DNA of 64,000 bases from Fibrobacterota bacterium. GTDB taxonomy: Bacteria > Fibrobacterota > Chitinivibrionia > Chitinivibrionales > Chitinispirillaceae. The position numbers and the translations under genes were made by a program. The stretch covers positions 62,001 to 126,000 of the forward strand of contig JAEZKP010000025.1 of NCBI GenBank assembly GCA_023436145.1. Reading direction: 5' to 3'. Below, piece after piece: positions 1-9,199 of the stretch (position 1 is its first letter; every line of letters starts with the position of its first letter). The notes below the pieces were generated by a model, which searched no databases, was not told where the DNA came from, and saw only the letters and a list, made by a program, of their open reading frames with translations.

Positions 1-47
1 TCCCGCCTGTGGCGGGATCGTACGTTCAAATCGTGCCCCCGCTACCA
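1..47 (+). tRNA. tRNA, class II, 3' part only (probably Leu; Tyr possible)
   Basis: The window opens inside a tRNA gene. Bases 1-17 form a perfect 7-bp stem with a 3-base loop, which is a long variable arm. Bases 20-36 form a T arm: stem GTACG/CGTGC around the loop TTCAAAT. Bases 37-43 (CCCCGCT) are the 3' acceptor strand, base 44 (A) is the discriminator and 45-47 is an encoded CCA. A long variable arm means Leu, Ser or Tyr. The A discriminator argues against Ser, and Leu is my preferred guess. The anticodon lies outside the window. Confidence 0.82.
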
Positions 48-95
48 ATAATAAAAAAGCCTCAGGTTTCCTAACCTGGGGCTTTTTTATTATTG
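48..95. terminator. Bidirectional intrinsic terminator after the tRNA
   Basis: A long inverted repeat reads AATAATAAAAAAGCC at 48-61 and GGCTTTTTTATTATT at 80-94, with an inner stem CAGGTT/AACCTG. The A-run on one side and T-run on the other let it act in both directions. It would end the tRNA transcript and also the minus-strand esterase gene that stops at 148. Confidence 0.85.
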
Positions 96-147
96 GGTGT
101 AGTGTGGGGAGTAGAGGATGAGCGTTGTTCAGCTTAACTATCTGATT

Positions 148-1404
148 TTACCTCATTTGAACATAATTCGACCCCAACCGTACGCATCCTGTTTGTGAGT
201 TGAAATTTACCAATATCTGGAACTTTCCTGCCGGAAGTAATCCACAATTTATATGTGCTTTACCGGCAATGACATTGGCAACTGCTGAATAATGTTTTCT
301 GCCATTAAGATCCATAATCTTAACCGACATTTTTGAAGTGTTGTGGTTTGGAACAGTCAAAGTCATTAAACCTTTTGATTTATAATACTGAATAGAGAAG
401 CCCGTGTTTCGTTTTTGAAAAGTACTTATTTGTCGTGAGTCGTTAATTTCCGTTGTCTGGCAGCATTGGTGAAAAAACTCAAATACATCAGGCAATACAA
501 TTGGTACCATACCTCCATGATCGGCATCTACTTCCTTGTATTTCAGGCTGAAACCTTGCTCAGTCATCCAATCTCGTACTGCTCTGCTTCCATTCAGAGA
601 TGGTGTCTGTATTCCTTCGGTTACAAAAAAATGTATCTGGTGAAGGCTATCCCAGGGATAACCGGACTTCTGGACAAATGGACCGGACATTGGTGCAAGT
701 GCATTCCAGTAATTAGAATATTTTCCACCGATATACCAGGTTCCACCGCTTCCCATGGAGTGCCCGGTAAGAAACATTGAAGCACGATCGATCGGATATT
801 CATGTAAAACAAGCTCCAAAACGTTAATCACATCTTTTTCACTAAGCTGATTAATACGTTCACTTTCAGGGGTAACTTGAGCCATAAGTTCAGCAGCACC
901 TTTCTCATTGCCAAAAGGGGCTGAAAGTCTTAAATAATTTCCATATGCTCCTTTGTCACCCATAGGTGAAACCAGAAGAAATCCATGCTCATTAGCCAGT
1001 CGCACCATCTGCTTGTTATTTTGATTAAGGTAGGTGCTTTCATCACTGCCAGCTCCGTGAAGAAACATGACTAAAGGTAATTTGGATTTACCGTCCCAGT
1101 TTTCAGGCACACAGACCCGATATCTTTCTTCAGCATCAGCTTCTTTAAAATAATAACTTCTATGCTGATCACCTTTGGCTTGCCATCGTGTGGAATTCGG
1201 ATCGGAAAGAGATTCTGCAAGAAGCTGTGCTTCACGAATGACTGTCTGGGGATCAAGAGTTGTTCCGAAGGAGATCATTCTGTGTGTAACTGATTGTGCT
1301 GATACTGGTGTTACTGCAATGGTAATTGCAAGCATCAACAAATGATGTAATTGACTGGTTGTGGTACGAACTGTGTTAAACATGAAATGTGCATGATGTT
1401 TCAT
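148..1404 (-). CDS. Secreted alpha/beta-hydrolase (PHB-depolymerase/feruloyl-esterase-like) with C-terminal sorting domain
   Basis: The 418-residue protein has an N-terminal hydrophobic export signal (about residues 20-37, cleavage likely after VSAQ). An alpha/beta-hydrolase domain of the polyhydroxybutyrate depolymerase/CE1 esterase type follows: oxyanion-hole HGAGSD at 116-121, nucleophile elbow GHSMG at 214-218 (Ser216), and a catalytic-His context DADHGG with His296. The last 80 residues form a sorting-type beta domain containing KIMDLNGRK, expected to take the protein across the outer membrane. The family cleaves ester bonds, often acyl or feruloyl groups on plant polysaccharide; the substrate here is unknown. 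It lies head-to-tail with another exported hydrolase and probably serves the same degradative lifestyle. Confidence 0.8.
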   Translation of the reverse strand: MKHHAHFMFNTVRTTTSQLHHLLMLAITIAVTPVSAQSVTHRMISFGTTLDPQTVIREAQLLAESLSDPNSTRWQAKGDQHRSYYFKEADAEERYRVCVPENWDGKSKLPLVMFLHGAGSDESTYLNQNNKQMVRLANEHGFLLVSPMGDKGAYGNYLRLSAPFGNEKGAAELMAQVTPESERINQLSEKDVINVLELVLHEYPIDRASMFLTGHSMGSGGTWYIGGKYSNYWNALAPMSGPFVQKSGYPWDSLHQIHFFVTEGIQTPSLNGSRAVRDWMTEQGFSLKYKEVDADHGGMVPIVLPDVFEFFHQCCQTTEINDSRQISTFQKRNTGFSIQYYKSKGLMTLTVPNHNTSKMSVKIMDLNGRKHYSAVANVIAGKAHINCGLLPAGKFQILVNFNSQTGCVRLGSNYVQMR

Positions 1405-1584
1405 ACCAGGTTGCGCCTTTAAAGAGATTTATTTACAATCAAAATTGAAACTTTGGAATACTGTTTTAGGAACAAACAATTCTGACTGTTATTATGCATT
1501 CGTTAACAGGATATAAAAATGAATCCCCCTGGCCAAGGGGGAATTATTCTACGTTTCTGAAAGGATCTATTTTTGACTAATGTT

Positions 1585-3030
1585 TTATTGTATGTTGGCC
1601 GACTTGACTTCCCAATTGGAATCTTTGCAATATTTACATCCGGAACCTACGAGATATTCCTTACCAGTGGTACCCAAGTCGTCTTTAAGCCACCAGTTTA
1701 GCCAGGACAGCATGATCTTGGTAAATTCTCCTCCAAATTTTGACCAAAGATCTCCACCGTGTTCGTAATTTTTATGACTGAAGAACATAATCGGATGGCC
1801 AAGTGGAGCAATTCCATTATAATCTCTTAGTCCATTATTATAGGCTCCGGTTCCATCTTTATGCCCTTCAAGAATCAGTACTGGTGTGTGAACGGCATTC
1901 CATAGTTGCTTGTTATCACCAAATGATCCGCTGCTTGCCAGTCCCCATGTTGTCATACGAGGATCATGGGCAGTACCCATTGCCAGCATACCTCCACATG
2001 AAAATCCGTTGGAAGCGATTTTTGAGGTGTCCAGGCTCTGGTAGTACGGACTGCAGGGCTTACGGTTTTGAGCTATTGCCCAGTCAACGTATTTAAGTAG
2101 TACATCTGACATCTCCATTGCGCGGCTTCCTGAACCTCCGGGTGTACCATCCGAAATTACTAAATACCCATGAGAAGCTAATTCTGCCAAAGCTGCTGAG
2201 TTGCCAGTCCCATCTCTTGAGCATGCTCCATTGCCCCATACAAAGATAGGGTATTTTTTGCCAGGTCCTAAATCGGAAGGCCTATAGATAGTACCTTCAT
2301 TTATTCCACGGTCAGAATTTGTCTCGACTGTTACTTTATGTGGTCCGCTGACTGAAACATTAACTTGAACAGATTTGGATTGTGTACAAGACTCATTATT
2401 TGCGGTTTCAAGTTCAATATCGATTGTTTCCTTTAAAGAATTAACCGGTACTTTTTTGGTTTTATATCCTAAGGCTGATGCTTGCAACGAATCTATGGCT
2501 GCCTGAAGTTTTGCTGTTCTGTTTTTGGTTTGAGAATGTGCTGAGGTAACAACTATGTTCCTGTAACCATTCGTTAACGGAGTATAGCGAAAAGTTTCAG
2601 CGTGTTTATCGATAGAGACTCGAATGAGTGACATAGATTGAGCAGAAGCAAAATTATTTATATCGAACTGGTGGGACCCTGCAGATAAATCGCTGCTAAT
2701 GATTTTGTGCAATAGTTTACCGCTCATATTAAAAATTTCAATGGATGCACGAGATGGTTTTGTTAATAACAGACTTATGATACTATTCTTCAGAGAAATA
2801 TTCTGTTTATAACTCTGGAATGGTATGTTATTAATAGCTGATACTTTTGCAACAAGAGAATATGTTCCCGAAGTGTCAGTTGTATCAGCGACTTGCATAG
2901 ATTCAATACCTACAATTGCACCGAAAATCGCTTTCCCATTCTGGTCAGTGACTTTTCCTTTTATTTCGATATCATCCTGTGCATGCAAAGATATGCCGGC
3001 TAATAATAGAATAAGTGCCCAGCGTACCAT
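1585..3030 (-). CDS. Secreted alpha/beta-hydrolase with N-terminal regulatory-like domain
   Basis: The 481-residue protein starts with a clear signal peptide (residues 1-18, ending LHAQ) and has an AGGAGG-type ribosome site just upstream. Residues 20-90 resemble a carboxypeptidase regulatory-like fold (KVTDQNGKAIFGAIVG). Residues 95-140 look like a sorting-tail beta domain (IEIFNMSGKLL), oddly placed inside the protein. The hydrolase follows from about 240 to 455: VWGNGACSRDG near 264-274, nucleophile elbow GFSCGG (Ser344), a probable acid at Asp392 in GHKDG, and His424 in YEHGG. It resembles dienelactone-hydrolase or PET-hydrolase-type esterases. The substrate cannot be read from sequence. 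Cysteines near both ends (C215, C465, C468) suggest disulfides. Confidence 0.75.
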   Translation of the reverse strand: MVRWALILLLAGISLHAQDDIEIKGKVTDQNGKAIFGAIVGIESMQVADTTDTSGTYSLVAKVSAINNIPFQSYKQNISLKNSIISLLLTKPSRASIEIFNMSGKLLHKIISSDLSAGSHQFDINNFASAQSMSLIRVSIDKHAETFRYTPLTNGYRNIVVTSAHSQTKNRTAKLQAAIDSLQASALGYKTKKVPVNSLKETIDIELETANNESCTQSKSVQVNVSVSGPHKVTVETNSDRGINEGTIYRPSDLGPGKKYPIFVWGNGACSRDGTGNSAALAELASHGYLVISDGTPGGSGSRAMEMSDVLLKYVDWAIAQNRKPCSPYYQSLDTSKIASNGFSCGGMLAMGTAHDPRMTTWGLASSGSFGDNKQLWNAVHTPVLILEGHKDGTGAYNNGLRDYNGIAPLGHPIMFFSHKNYEHGGDLWSKFGGEFTKIMLSWLNWWLKDDLGTTGKEYLVGSGCKYCKDSNWEVKSANIQ

Positions 3031-4197
3031 GTAAGACCTCCTTTTTATGTAAATGTTCTGCTTGTTAATTCAGTAACAACTTTTTTAAAGGTTTTTTTCT
3101 GATAGTTTTGTATCTCGTATCGGCATCTTTAATGAAGCTGAGCTGCAAAAATGTTTTGCGGTTCTTTCTCTGAGAGTGCACATTTCATGTAGATGCCTGG
3201 ACGGTAGTTTTGTTTTATTTCTGCTTCATCATCTAAATCGACTTGTTGAAAGCATTAATTCATTTCTCTTTCTCTAGTGATAAATCACAATTATTAATTC
3301 AGTTTTTGAAAAGAGTTGAACAATCCATTTAGTCAGATCTGATGCCTTCCTCATGCATGTGTGTTAATATATAATAAAAATTTGGTAACATGATCATTTT
3401 TTGCAAGTATTTATTTTGGCAGTTATAATGATGAAATATCATCCGGGAAATAGTGTTAGCTGTTTACTAATAATTGCTATAAATCTAGTAATAACAAGCA
3501 TATAAAATGAAATAATTTCATAAAAAACGAAAAAAGTTAGCTTCTTATTAATGGTTTTTTTATAAAAGGCTCACTCCAATAAATGTCCTACAGGCATAAA
3601 AAAGAAAAAAACATATAAAAAGAATGGTAACAGAATGCTTAAGGTAAATAGGTTTCAGATATATGATTTTAGATTAACCTGATTAAAAGGCGGAAACATT
3701 ACACTGGACTTGAAGAGGTATTCCTGGATAGCATCGGTAGATAGTCTGCAGCAATACCGATAACTGCTTACTGAGGTTTGATCGGCCAAGTGATGCAAGT
3801 GGTTGTATTTTTTGATTTTGATGCTTTTAAAGGACATTTACTATAGCTTTGATCTTTTCAATATTTTTAACCATCAGAGGAATGCCGTAAGGGGCGATTA
3901 TCAAGAAACCGGCAGTTTTGAGCTTTAAAGAGCGCCAATTACTTGCAGGGGTGGTAAAGTGCTGCTAACGAATAAACTATTTAGTGATAATTAAAATGGC
4001 GAAAACAATTATTTGTTTTTATTTTACGTGTTAGATCGTGATAAATAATTAATTTGTGATTTGATATCTACAAGTTTTGTTATAGTAATCTTCATGTTTT
4101 TATGAATAATCGTTTAAAAAAAAAAATTAGTTTGGAACTGCCTGTTTCTATAAATTCTGCTCAATGCATTTAATGTACACAAACAAGTTATAAAGAA
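3031..4197. other. 1.17-kb AT-rich intergenic stretch, nothing recognised
   Basis: No open frame here has a ribosome site or a family motif; a 60-codon minus-strand frame at 3655-3837 is not convincing. Several A/T runs occur (for example near 3540 and 4120). The right end must hold the promoter of the SASA esterase, but I cannot place -35/-10 boxes with confidence. Confidence 0.6.
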
Positions 4198-6063
4198 ATG
4201 AGGTACAACATGTCATTTTATAAAAATCCATTCTTGAATCTTTCGTCTATGACTAATTATGCCGAATGTCATCGTATATTACTTTTGATAATAGTATGTT
4301 GTTTTTCTATGTCTATTGCAAAGACCGATGTACCTGTTTTTCTACTTTCCGGTCAATCGAATATGACAGGTTATGCCAGCGCATCAGGTCTTGATTCGGA
4401 CCAGAAGAAAAGCGTTGATAACGTTAAAATATACATGGATCTGGTATGGGAAGGTGATGCTTCCAAGTTAAGGAAATGGTTGACGCTTGGAACTGGCTTT
4501 GGCAGCAACGGCAACAGTATCGGGCCTGAGCTTTTCCTGGGCAGGAAGTTATCTGAAGCAATGCCTGAAACTAAAATCGCTTTTATTAAATCCTCTTCAG
4601 GATCAACTTATTTAGGAAAAACTGAACACTGGCTTCCTCCAAGTTCCAATAACGGAGTTGGTGGTGATCTGTATAAACGCATGATGAGTACAATAGACCA
4701 GGCATTAAAAAATTTTTCTAACGCATTTGATACTTCACTATACACTCCCCGGTGGGCTGGATTTGTGTGGCTGCAGGGAGAATTTGATGCTAATGATATG
4801 AACCTGTCAAACGCTTACGAAAAAAATCTTACCAACCTTATCAACGATATTCGAGCTGATCTAAAATCTCCGGATCTACCGGTGATTATTCCCATGATCG
4901 ATGCTCAATCACAGTGGCAAAATCACACCATAATTAGAAACGCAAATATTGCAGTAGTTAAAAAAATGAAAAATGTGGATACGCTCGATACCAAAGGTTT
5001 TGAAACGGATGGAACTCATTATAAAGCACAGGGGCAGGTGAAAATCGGAACGATTGCCGCACAACGGTGGTTGGATATGGAATATGACTACCAGCAAGGT
5101 TCAAACTTCAGCCTAGACATCTGCACCAAAGGGCAGGGTGTGGTTAGCCGTAACCCTAATAAAGATAGCTATGATAAAGGAACAGAGGTAACTCTTACAG
5201 CGACACCCATTGATGGATGGGTTTTTGACAGTTGGAGTGGTGATGTCAGTGGGAGCAATAATCCTTTGAAGGTTAGTGTTAATGCAAAGACTCTGATTTA
5301 TGCCAATTTTAAAACTGTAGACGGAAAAGAAGATCTTATCTTTAATGGCAGTTTTTCGTCTGGAGCAGATCCTTGGACTTTCCAAAATAGGGGTGGAACA
5401 GGTTCTGGAGGTGTGGAAAATGGTGAATATAAGCTTTCTGTTAGTCTGACTGCTGATAAAGATAATGATATTCAGGTCGTTCAATCTGGAATACAGCTTG
5501 AAAAAGACAAGGCATACCGACTGGTATTCGATGCCCGTGCTTCTGCAAACCGGAAAATGACTGTCAATATTGGAATGCCTGTAACTCCCTATACTTCTTT
5601 TCTAACTAAAATCATCAGTGGGGAAGCTCAGGTTAATCTTACCACCGAAAAAAAGAAATTTACTATTGATTTTGTTATGGAAAAAGAAACCTATGATAGT
5701 TCGAATGTCGGGTTCAGTGTCGGAACTAATACTCCGATAGTATATATAGACAACGTCTCACTCTTTGAAATTGATGGAACTAATACTATTCCTGGTTTTT
5801 ATAACAGGAGTAACAACATGTTTAATGTCAGGTTGAATGGTAACACAATAAACATTACTTTTAAGACTCCTGTAAAAAACAATGCTACTCTACGAGTTTA
5901 TGATCTGGGTGGCAGGGTGATGCTTTCAGATATAATTAAAATCAATGGAGTTATTGGTAGTTACAGTTTTAAAAATACAGACTTGGCCAAAGGATATTAT
6001 GTAATAAAATTAAACTCCGGAGATCTGAACCAACAGGCTGGGATTATGATTACTGGAAACTGA
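4198..6063 (+). CDS. Secreted SASA-type carbohydrate esterase with repeat, CBM-like and sorting domains
   Basis: The 621-residue multidomain secreted enzyme has a hydrophobic export segment at residues 25-41. The first domain (43-295) is a sialate-O-acetylesterase/acetylxylan-esterase type SGNH hydrolase: block I LSGQSNMTG with nucleophile Ser54, and block V DGTHY with Asp271 and His274. Residues 305-372 form a divergent InlB-like bacterial repeat (TPIDGWVFDSWSGD). Residues 378-530 look like a CenC-type carbohydrate-binding module starting LIFNGSFSSGADPW. The last 80 residues are a sorting domain (RVYDLGGRVM). The family removes acetyl groups from polysaccharide such as xylan. The start is uncertain: Met5 is an alternative, and no strong Shine-Dalgarno precedes either. 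Confidence 0.85.
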   Translation: MRYNMSFYKNPFLNLSSMTNYAECHRILLLIIVCCFSMSIAKTDVPVFLLSGQSNMTGYASASGLDSDQKKSVDNVKIYMDLVWEGDASKLRKWLTLGTGFGSNGNSIGPELFLGRKLSEAMPETKIAFIKSSSGSTYLGKTEHWLPPSSNNGVGGDLYKRMMSTIDQALKNFSNAFDTSLYTPRWAGFVWLQGEFDANDMNLSNAYEKNLTNLINDIRADLKSPDLPVIIPMIDAQSQWQNHTIIRNANIAVVKKMKNVDTLDTKGFETDGTHYKAQGQVKIGTIAAQRWLDMEYDYQQGSNFSLDICTKGQGVVSRNPNKDSYDKGTEVTLTATPIDGWVFDSWSGDVSGSNNPLKVSVNAKTLIYANFKTVDGKEDLIFNGSFSSGADPWTFQNRGGTGSGGVENGEYKLSVSLTADKDNDIQVVQSGIQLEKDKAYRLVFDARASANRKMTVNIGMPVTPYTSFLTKIISGEAQVNLTTEKKKFTIDFVMEKETYDSSNVGFSVGTNTPIVYIDNVSLFEIDGTNTIPGFYNRSNNMFNVRLNGNTINITFKTPVKNNATLRVYDLGGRVMLSDIIKINGVIGSYSFKNTDLAKGYYVIKLNSGDLNQQAGIMITGN

Positions 6064-6471
6064 AATGACAAGACAAGAAAACGAGAAAAAATGAAAAGAA
6101 AAAGAGGGGGCGGACCTGGCTCTTCCCCTTCTAAAATAGATGTTCAGATCTTATTAATAGTAAACATTTTAGTCGTTAATAATAACTTCCAAATTCAAAT
6201 TCATTGCCTCACCTTAGTACTTTAGATTTCTCTTCACCATCCACGGTTTGTCGTATAGGGTCTGAAAACCATTTTCTTCGTGAACCGAAAATACCTCTTA
6301 ATTTTCAAACTGGGCAACAGCTCAACTTTTAACCGTTTCACAGTTATAGAGCTTAGCCACTAAGAAAATTCAATAAACCCTATCTAATCGCTTAAAATTT
6401 GACTTATAGGATTAGTCAATCATCTGAATTTACAGCAATTAACCATGTTCCGACCCCATTATAAGCAAGAT
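6064..6471. other. Intergenic stretch between convergent genes, mostly repeat copy A
   Basis: This space separates the plus-strand esterase from the minus-strand receptor gene. More than half is the dispersed repeat described separately (6103-6322). The remaining 150 bases show no open frame or clear hairpin. Confidence 0.6.
6103..6322 (+). repeat. Dispersed repeat, copy A (about 220 bp)
   Basis: This stretch aligns almost end to end with 21167-21383. Shared blocks include CGGACCT, CCCCTTCT, ACTTCCAAATTCAAA, CCACGGTTTGTCG, ATAGGGTC and CAACAGCT, in the same order and spacing with scattered substitutions and short gaps. Both copies start a few bases after the stop codon of a plus-strand gene. 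I see no terminal inverted repeats or target duplications. Copy A has no intact reading frame. It may be a decayed mobile element or a structured 3' element. Confidence 0.75.
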
Positions 6472-7911
6472 CTATTTTTGTAATCTCAATGCGGTCTTCA
6501 AACCAAAGGTTAGAAAAATGCCATCTGTTTCTATTGGTACCTTTTCCTCCCAGGCTGAGATCCAGTAATAGTCTCTGATGGCTTCCCTGTTGAACAAATT
6601 ATGAAATGTTACATAACCATTGAATCTGGTGAAATAACAGACTTTAACGTCCGGGTATCGTATCTGGATGCTCAGATCGTGAGTGTTGACTGTGGGCAGA
6701 GGAATGTATCTTCCTGATACTAAATCATAATAGCAGTTGCCGCTTCTATTGTTCCAACTGAAATATAAATGTAACATTTCCTTGAAAAAGTTCATATGAA
6801 TGCCGGTTCTGGATGAGAATGGAGATTTCCATTCATATGTATATTTGTCTTCACCTCTGAGTCTGTGAGCATCTGCTAAGCTGATACTGGAATAGAGTGT
6901 TATCCATCGGGCCAGGTCACAGTTCATGCTTGTTTCAAGACCTTTGGCTGAAAATGCGGTGGTGGCGGATGTATCCCAGATAAGAAAAGCCGGATTTGTG
7001 CCTGGAAGCCGATCCTGAAATCTCAGATAAGGCTGTATTGTGATATCCAAACTTCTGCTATCATACTTGACAGGCAAAGAAAGAACCGTAGTGGTAAGTC
7101 TGATTTTCCTGAAATTGTCATCAGGTAATTCACGGAAATCAGCAAAACTTGTCACTTTCCCCGCATTAAAACTGATAAGAAATCTCCATTTATTCCAGCC
7201 AACAGAAACTCCGGGATCGAATGAAAGAACCGGTTTACCTTCAAAAAAACGGGATGAAAAAAGAAGGTTGTTTTTTATGGTCAGATTACCTAAACTCAAC
7301 TGCGAGTTGCTGTGTAAAGAAAATACATCCTCTTTTCCTTCCTGATATGTTAATTGCTTGACGTCAGAATAGCGTCTCTGAACAACATCTCCATACCACT
7401 CCTTATGTTCATATCTGCCTTCGAAATCGACATTTATTAACTTTTCTGATATTGGATTAAACCTGATGGTTGTATTTGCATTGTTAAGAAATGAAATTTT
7501 GAGTCTTGATACCGGTCCGAAACTTTTTCCCTCTGAAAAATACTGATGAGATCCTCCGGCAAAGAATCTCCATTTTTCATTGTTGCTGGGGCGCAAACCA
7601 ACTCCCGCCATACCCCAGGGAAAGAAATTTCTGGATCCCAGGTTAACGGGACGTCTCCAAAGCCATTTATTTTTATGATCTTCTTCTATCGAAGAAGAAT
7701 TGTATCCATTATATCCATCCCATGAAAACCAACCAAATACCTCATAGAGCAAATTTTTAGATTCATATTGCCCTGAAAGGGTAAGATTACCAAACCTGCA
7801 TGGAAAACCAGGACCAAGGGCTGCCTCTTCTTTAATGCCATAATGCTCCATCATCCATTGGAGCAGCATCCAATTTGCACCAGTGAAACCAAACTGCAGG
7901 GATCTATTGCT
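6472..7911 (-). CDS. TonB-dependent receptor, C-terminal beta-barrel piece (frameshifted)
   Basis: This is the barrel part of an outer-membrane receptor whose front lies in two other frames upstream. The frame here begins at the 7-T homopolymer 7911-7917 and has no start of its own except internal methionines (first at 7869). About 480 residues show alternating aromatic beta strands, for example DLSIQIRYPDVKVCYFTRFNG and a final strand GIFLTFGLKTALRL. Adding one base to the homopolymer joins it smoothly to the plug piece (ARKKSNRSLQFGFTGANW). TonB-dependent receptors import oligosaccharides, siderophores or vitamins; the ligand is unknown. Whether the gene is dead or mis-assembled cannot be decided here. 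Confidence 0.75.
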   Translation of the reverse strand, partial: SNRSLQFGFTGANWMLLQWMMEHYGIKEEAALGPGFPCRFGNLTLSGQYESKNLLYEVFGWFSWDGYNGYNSSSIEEDHKNKWLWRRPVNLGSRNFFPWGMAGVGLRPSNNEKWRFFAGGSHQYFSEGKSFGPVSRLKISFLNNANTTIRFNPISEKLINVDFEGRYEHKEWYGDVVQRRYSDVKQLTYQEGKEDVFSLHSNSQLSLGNLTIKNNLLFSSRFFEGKPVLSFDPGVSVGWNKWRFLISFNAGKVTSFADFRELPDDNFRKIRLTTTVLSLPVKYDSRSLDITIQPYLRFQDRLPGTNPAFLIWDTSATTAFSAKGLETSMNCDLARWITLYSSISLADAHRLRGEDKYTYEWKSPFSSRTGIHMNFFKEMLHLYFSWNNRSGNCYYDLVSGRYIPLPTVNTHDLSIQIRYPDVKVCYFTRFNGYVTFHNLFNREAIRDYYWISAWEEKVPIETDGIFLTFGLKTALRLQK

Positions 7912-8819
7912 TTTTTTCTGGCCTTGAGGGAAAAAAGCAGGTCTACGCTTCTGTTACCCAAGTCAATAACCAGTTCAGGCCGGGGAACCAACCTTTGGTT
8001 TGCAGGGCGCACGACTTCAGGATTAGCCTCAATAAGAGCACCACTGACCGATGGATATCTTCCGGCAATTTCATCGATGTTCACTTTAATATCGGTTAAA
8101 GCGGAGAGCATGAGCCCATCATGTTCTCCGAATACAAATCCGGCAAAATTATAGGGCGCATAAAAGGGAACTCCATATATAAGATAAAGATTATCATATG
8201 GTGTAGCTGACCGCACAATAAGTGCCGATTCTGATTTGGAACTTCGCCTCACAGGTGTAAGATTCTGGATAATATTACTTAAACTGTGAGTCATCCCAAA
8301 CTGATGTTGATGAGTGCTTAAGCTCACAGTGGCGTTGTCGGAAGCGGTTTTACCATAGACAGTGATTTCGTATTGTGATGTATCTGGCAAGTATTCCGGC
8401 ATGGATACTTTCATGTTTATTTTTGAATTCTCATTAATTAATATGGTATCTTTTACGGATTGATAACCAGTCGCTGTAATTACTAATTGTACAGAACCGG
8501 ATGGAAGCAGGCGGAAACGGAAACTGCCTGCAGAATCGGTAACTGTCATGAAAGCTCTATGCTCATATTTCTGGCCGGGAATCTTGCCAATCAGTCTGCA
8601 ATAGGTTGAGAATGAACTAACCGATTTATCACTTGTTGTGTCCTGGTAAATAACTTCCACCTGGGCATCGTTAACCGGTAAACTATCTTTTTGACTTACA
8701 ATTTTCCCTTCTACGACCGGCTCGACCTGGTTGAATGAGCCTATAAGACTGTCGGCAATGAATGCTTCCTGTATATTAATAACTGATGGTACCGGTAAAC
8801 CATTTTCAATTGCAGGCGA
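7851..8819 (-). CDS. TonB-dependent receptor, regulatory and plug piece (frameshifted)
   Basis: This frame is open from the 4-base homopolymer at 8819-8822 down to a TGA at 7851. It has no plausible start: the only near start is a GTG at 8660 inside the domain. It begins with the end of a TonB C-terminal domain (FSPAIENGLPVPSVIN). A carboxypeptidase regulatory-like repeat follows (KIVSQKDSLPVNDAQVEVIY, then SFRFRLLPSGSVQLVITATG). Next comes a receptor plug: SNIIQNLTPVRR, AYNDNLYLI-like YDNLYLIYGVPFY, and DGLMLSALTDIKVNIDEIAG. It overlaps the barrel frame because the true junction is at 7911-7917. The middle third of one original gene of about 2.6 kb. Confidence 0.75.
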   Translation of the reverse strand, partial: SPAIENGLPVPSVINIQEAFIADSLIGSFNQVEPVVEGKIVSQKDSLPVNDAQVEVIYQDTTSDKSVSSFSTYCRLIGKIPGQKYEHRAFMTVTDSAGSFRFRLLPSGSVQLVITATGYQSVKDTILINENSKINMKVSMPEYLPDTSQYEITVYGKTASDNATVSLSTHQHQFGMTHSLSNIIQNLTPVRRSSKSESALIVRSATPYDNLYLIYGVPFYAPYNFAGFVFGEHDGLMLSALTDIKVNIDEIAGRYPSVSGALIEANPEVVRPANQRLVPRPELVIDLGNRSVDLLFSLKARKKAIDPCSLVSLVQIGCCSNG

Positions 8820-9088
8820 AAATTTGCTTTGTAATAAAGATGTCTTACTATGGAATCAAGTTCAGGAGCTATCCCTCTGATTATCTCACAGTTTTCAACC
8901 TGGCCTTCCCGATCAATATAAACCTGCAACTCAATTGTTCCTTCGAGTCCCTTTTTAAGAATCGAGACCGGAATGTTTACCCTTCCATCAAGGATTAGTT
9001 CTGGCTCGGAGTTTTCTGCTTTAGCGGTATAAATAATAAATAAAGATATGAAAAGAATGCAGGATAGAAAGTCTCTTTCTGAATGCAT
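8741..9088 (-). CDS. TonB-dependent receptor, N-terminal piece with signal peptide and TonB-like domain (frameshifted)
   Basis: The true start of the receptor gene is here: ATG at 9088, a hydrophobic signal (LSCILFISLFIIYTAKA), then a TonB C-terminal-like domain (PVSILKKGLEGTIELQVYID, REGQVENCEIIRG, LDSIVRHLYYKANF). After KANF the frame runs into unrelated residues and stops. One extra base in the homopolymer 8819-8822 restores the typical TonB ending KANFSPAIENG and continues into the plug piece. TonB domains normally sit on a separate energy transducer. Here the domain is placed in front of the receptor itself, with no transmembrane anchor other than the cleavable signal. Confidence 0.75.
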   Translation of the reverse strand: MHSERDFLSCILFISLFIIYTAKAENSEPELILDGRVNIPVSILKKGLEGTIELQVYIDREGQVENCEIIRGIAPELDSIVRHLYYKANFRLQLKMVYRYHQLLIYRKHSLPTVL

Positions 9089-9199
9089 ATGTAAATCTTT
9101 TGGTTTAAGGCTGAATATGAGTTTTAATTTAAATAAAACAAATTACGGTTTTGAATATCAAATTATTCTTTAAATAACCATATTATCACCTTCTCATAG

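Noticed and set aside
466..780. Plus-strand frame inside the first esterase gene
   Set aside because: It lies antisense to a gene with signal, catalytic triad and sorting tail, and shows no motif.
3655..3837. 60-codon minus-strand frame in the 3-4 kb gap
   Set aside because: No ribosome site, no family and AT-rich composition; most likely chance.
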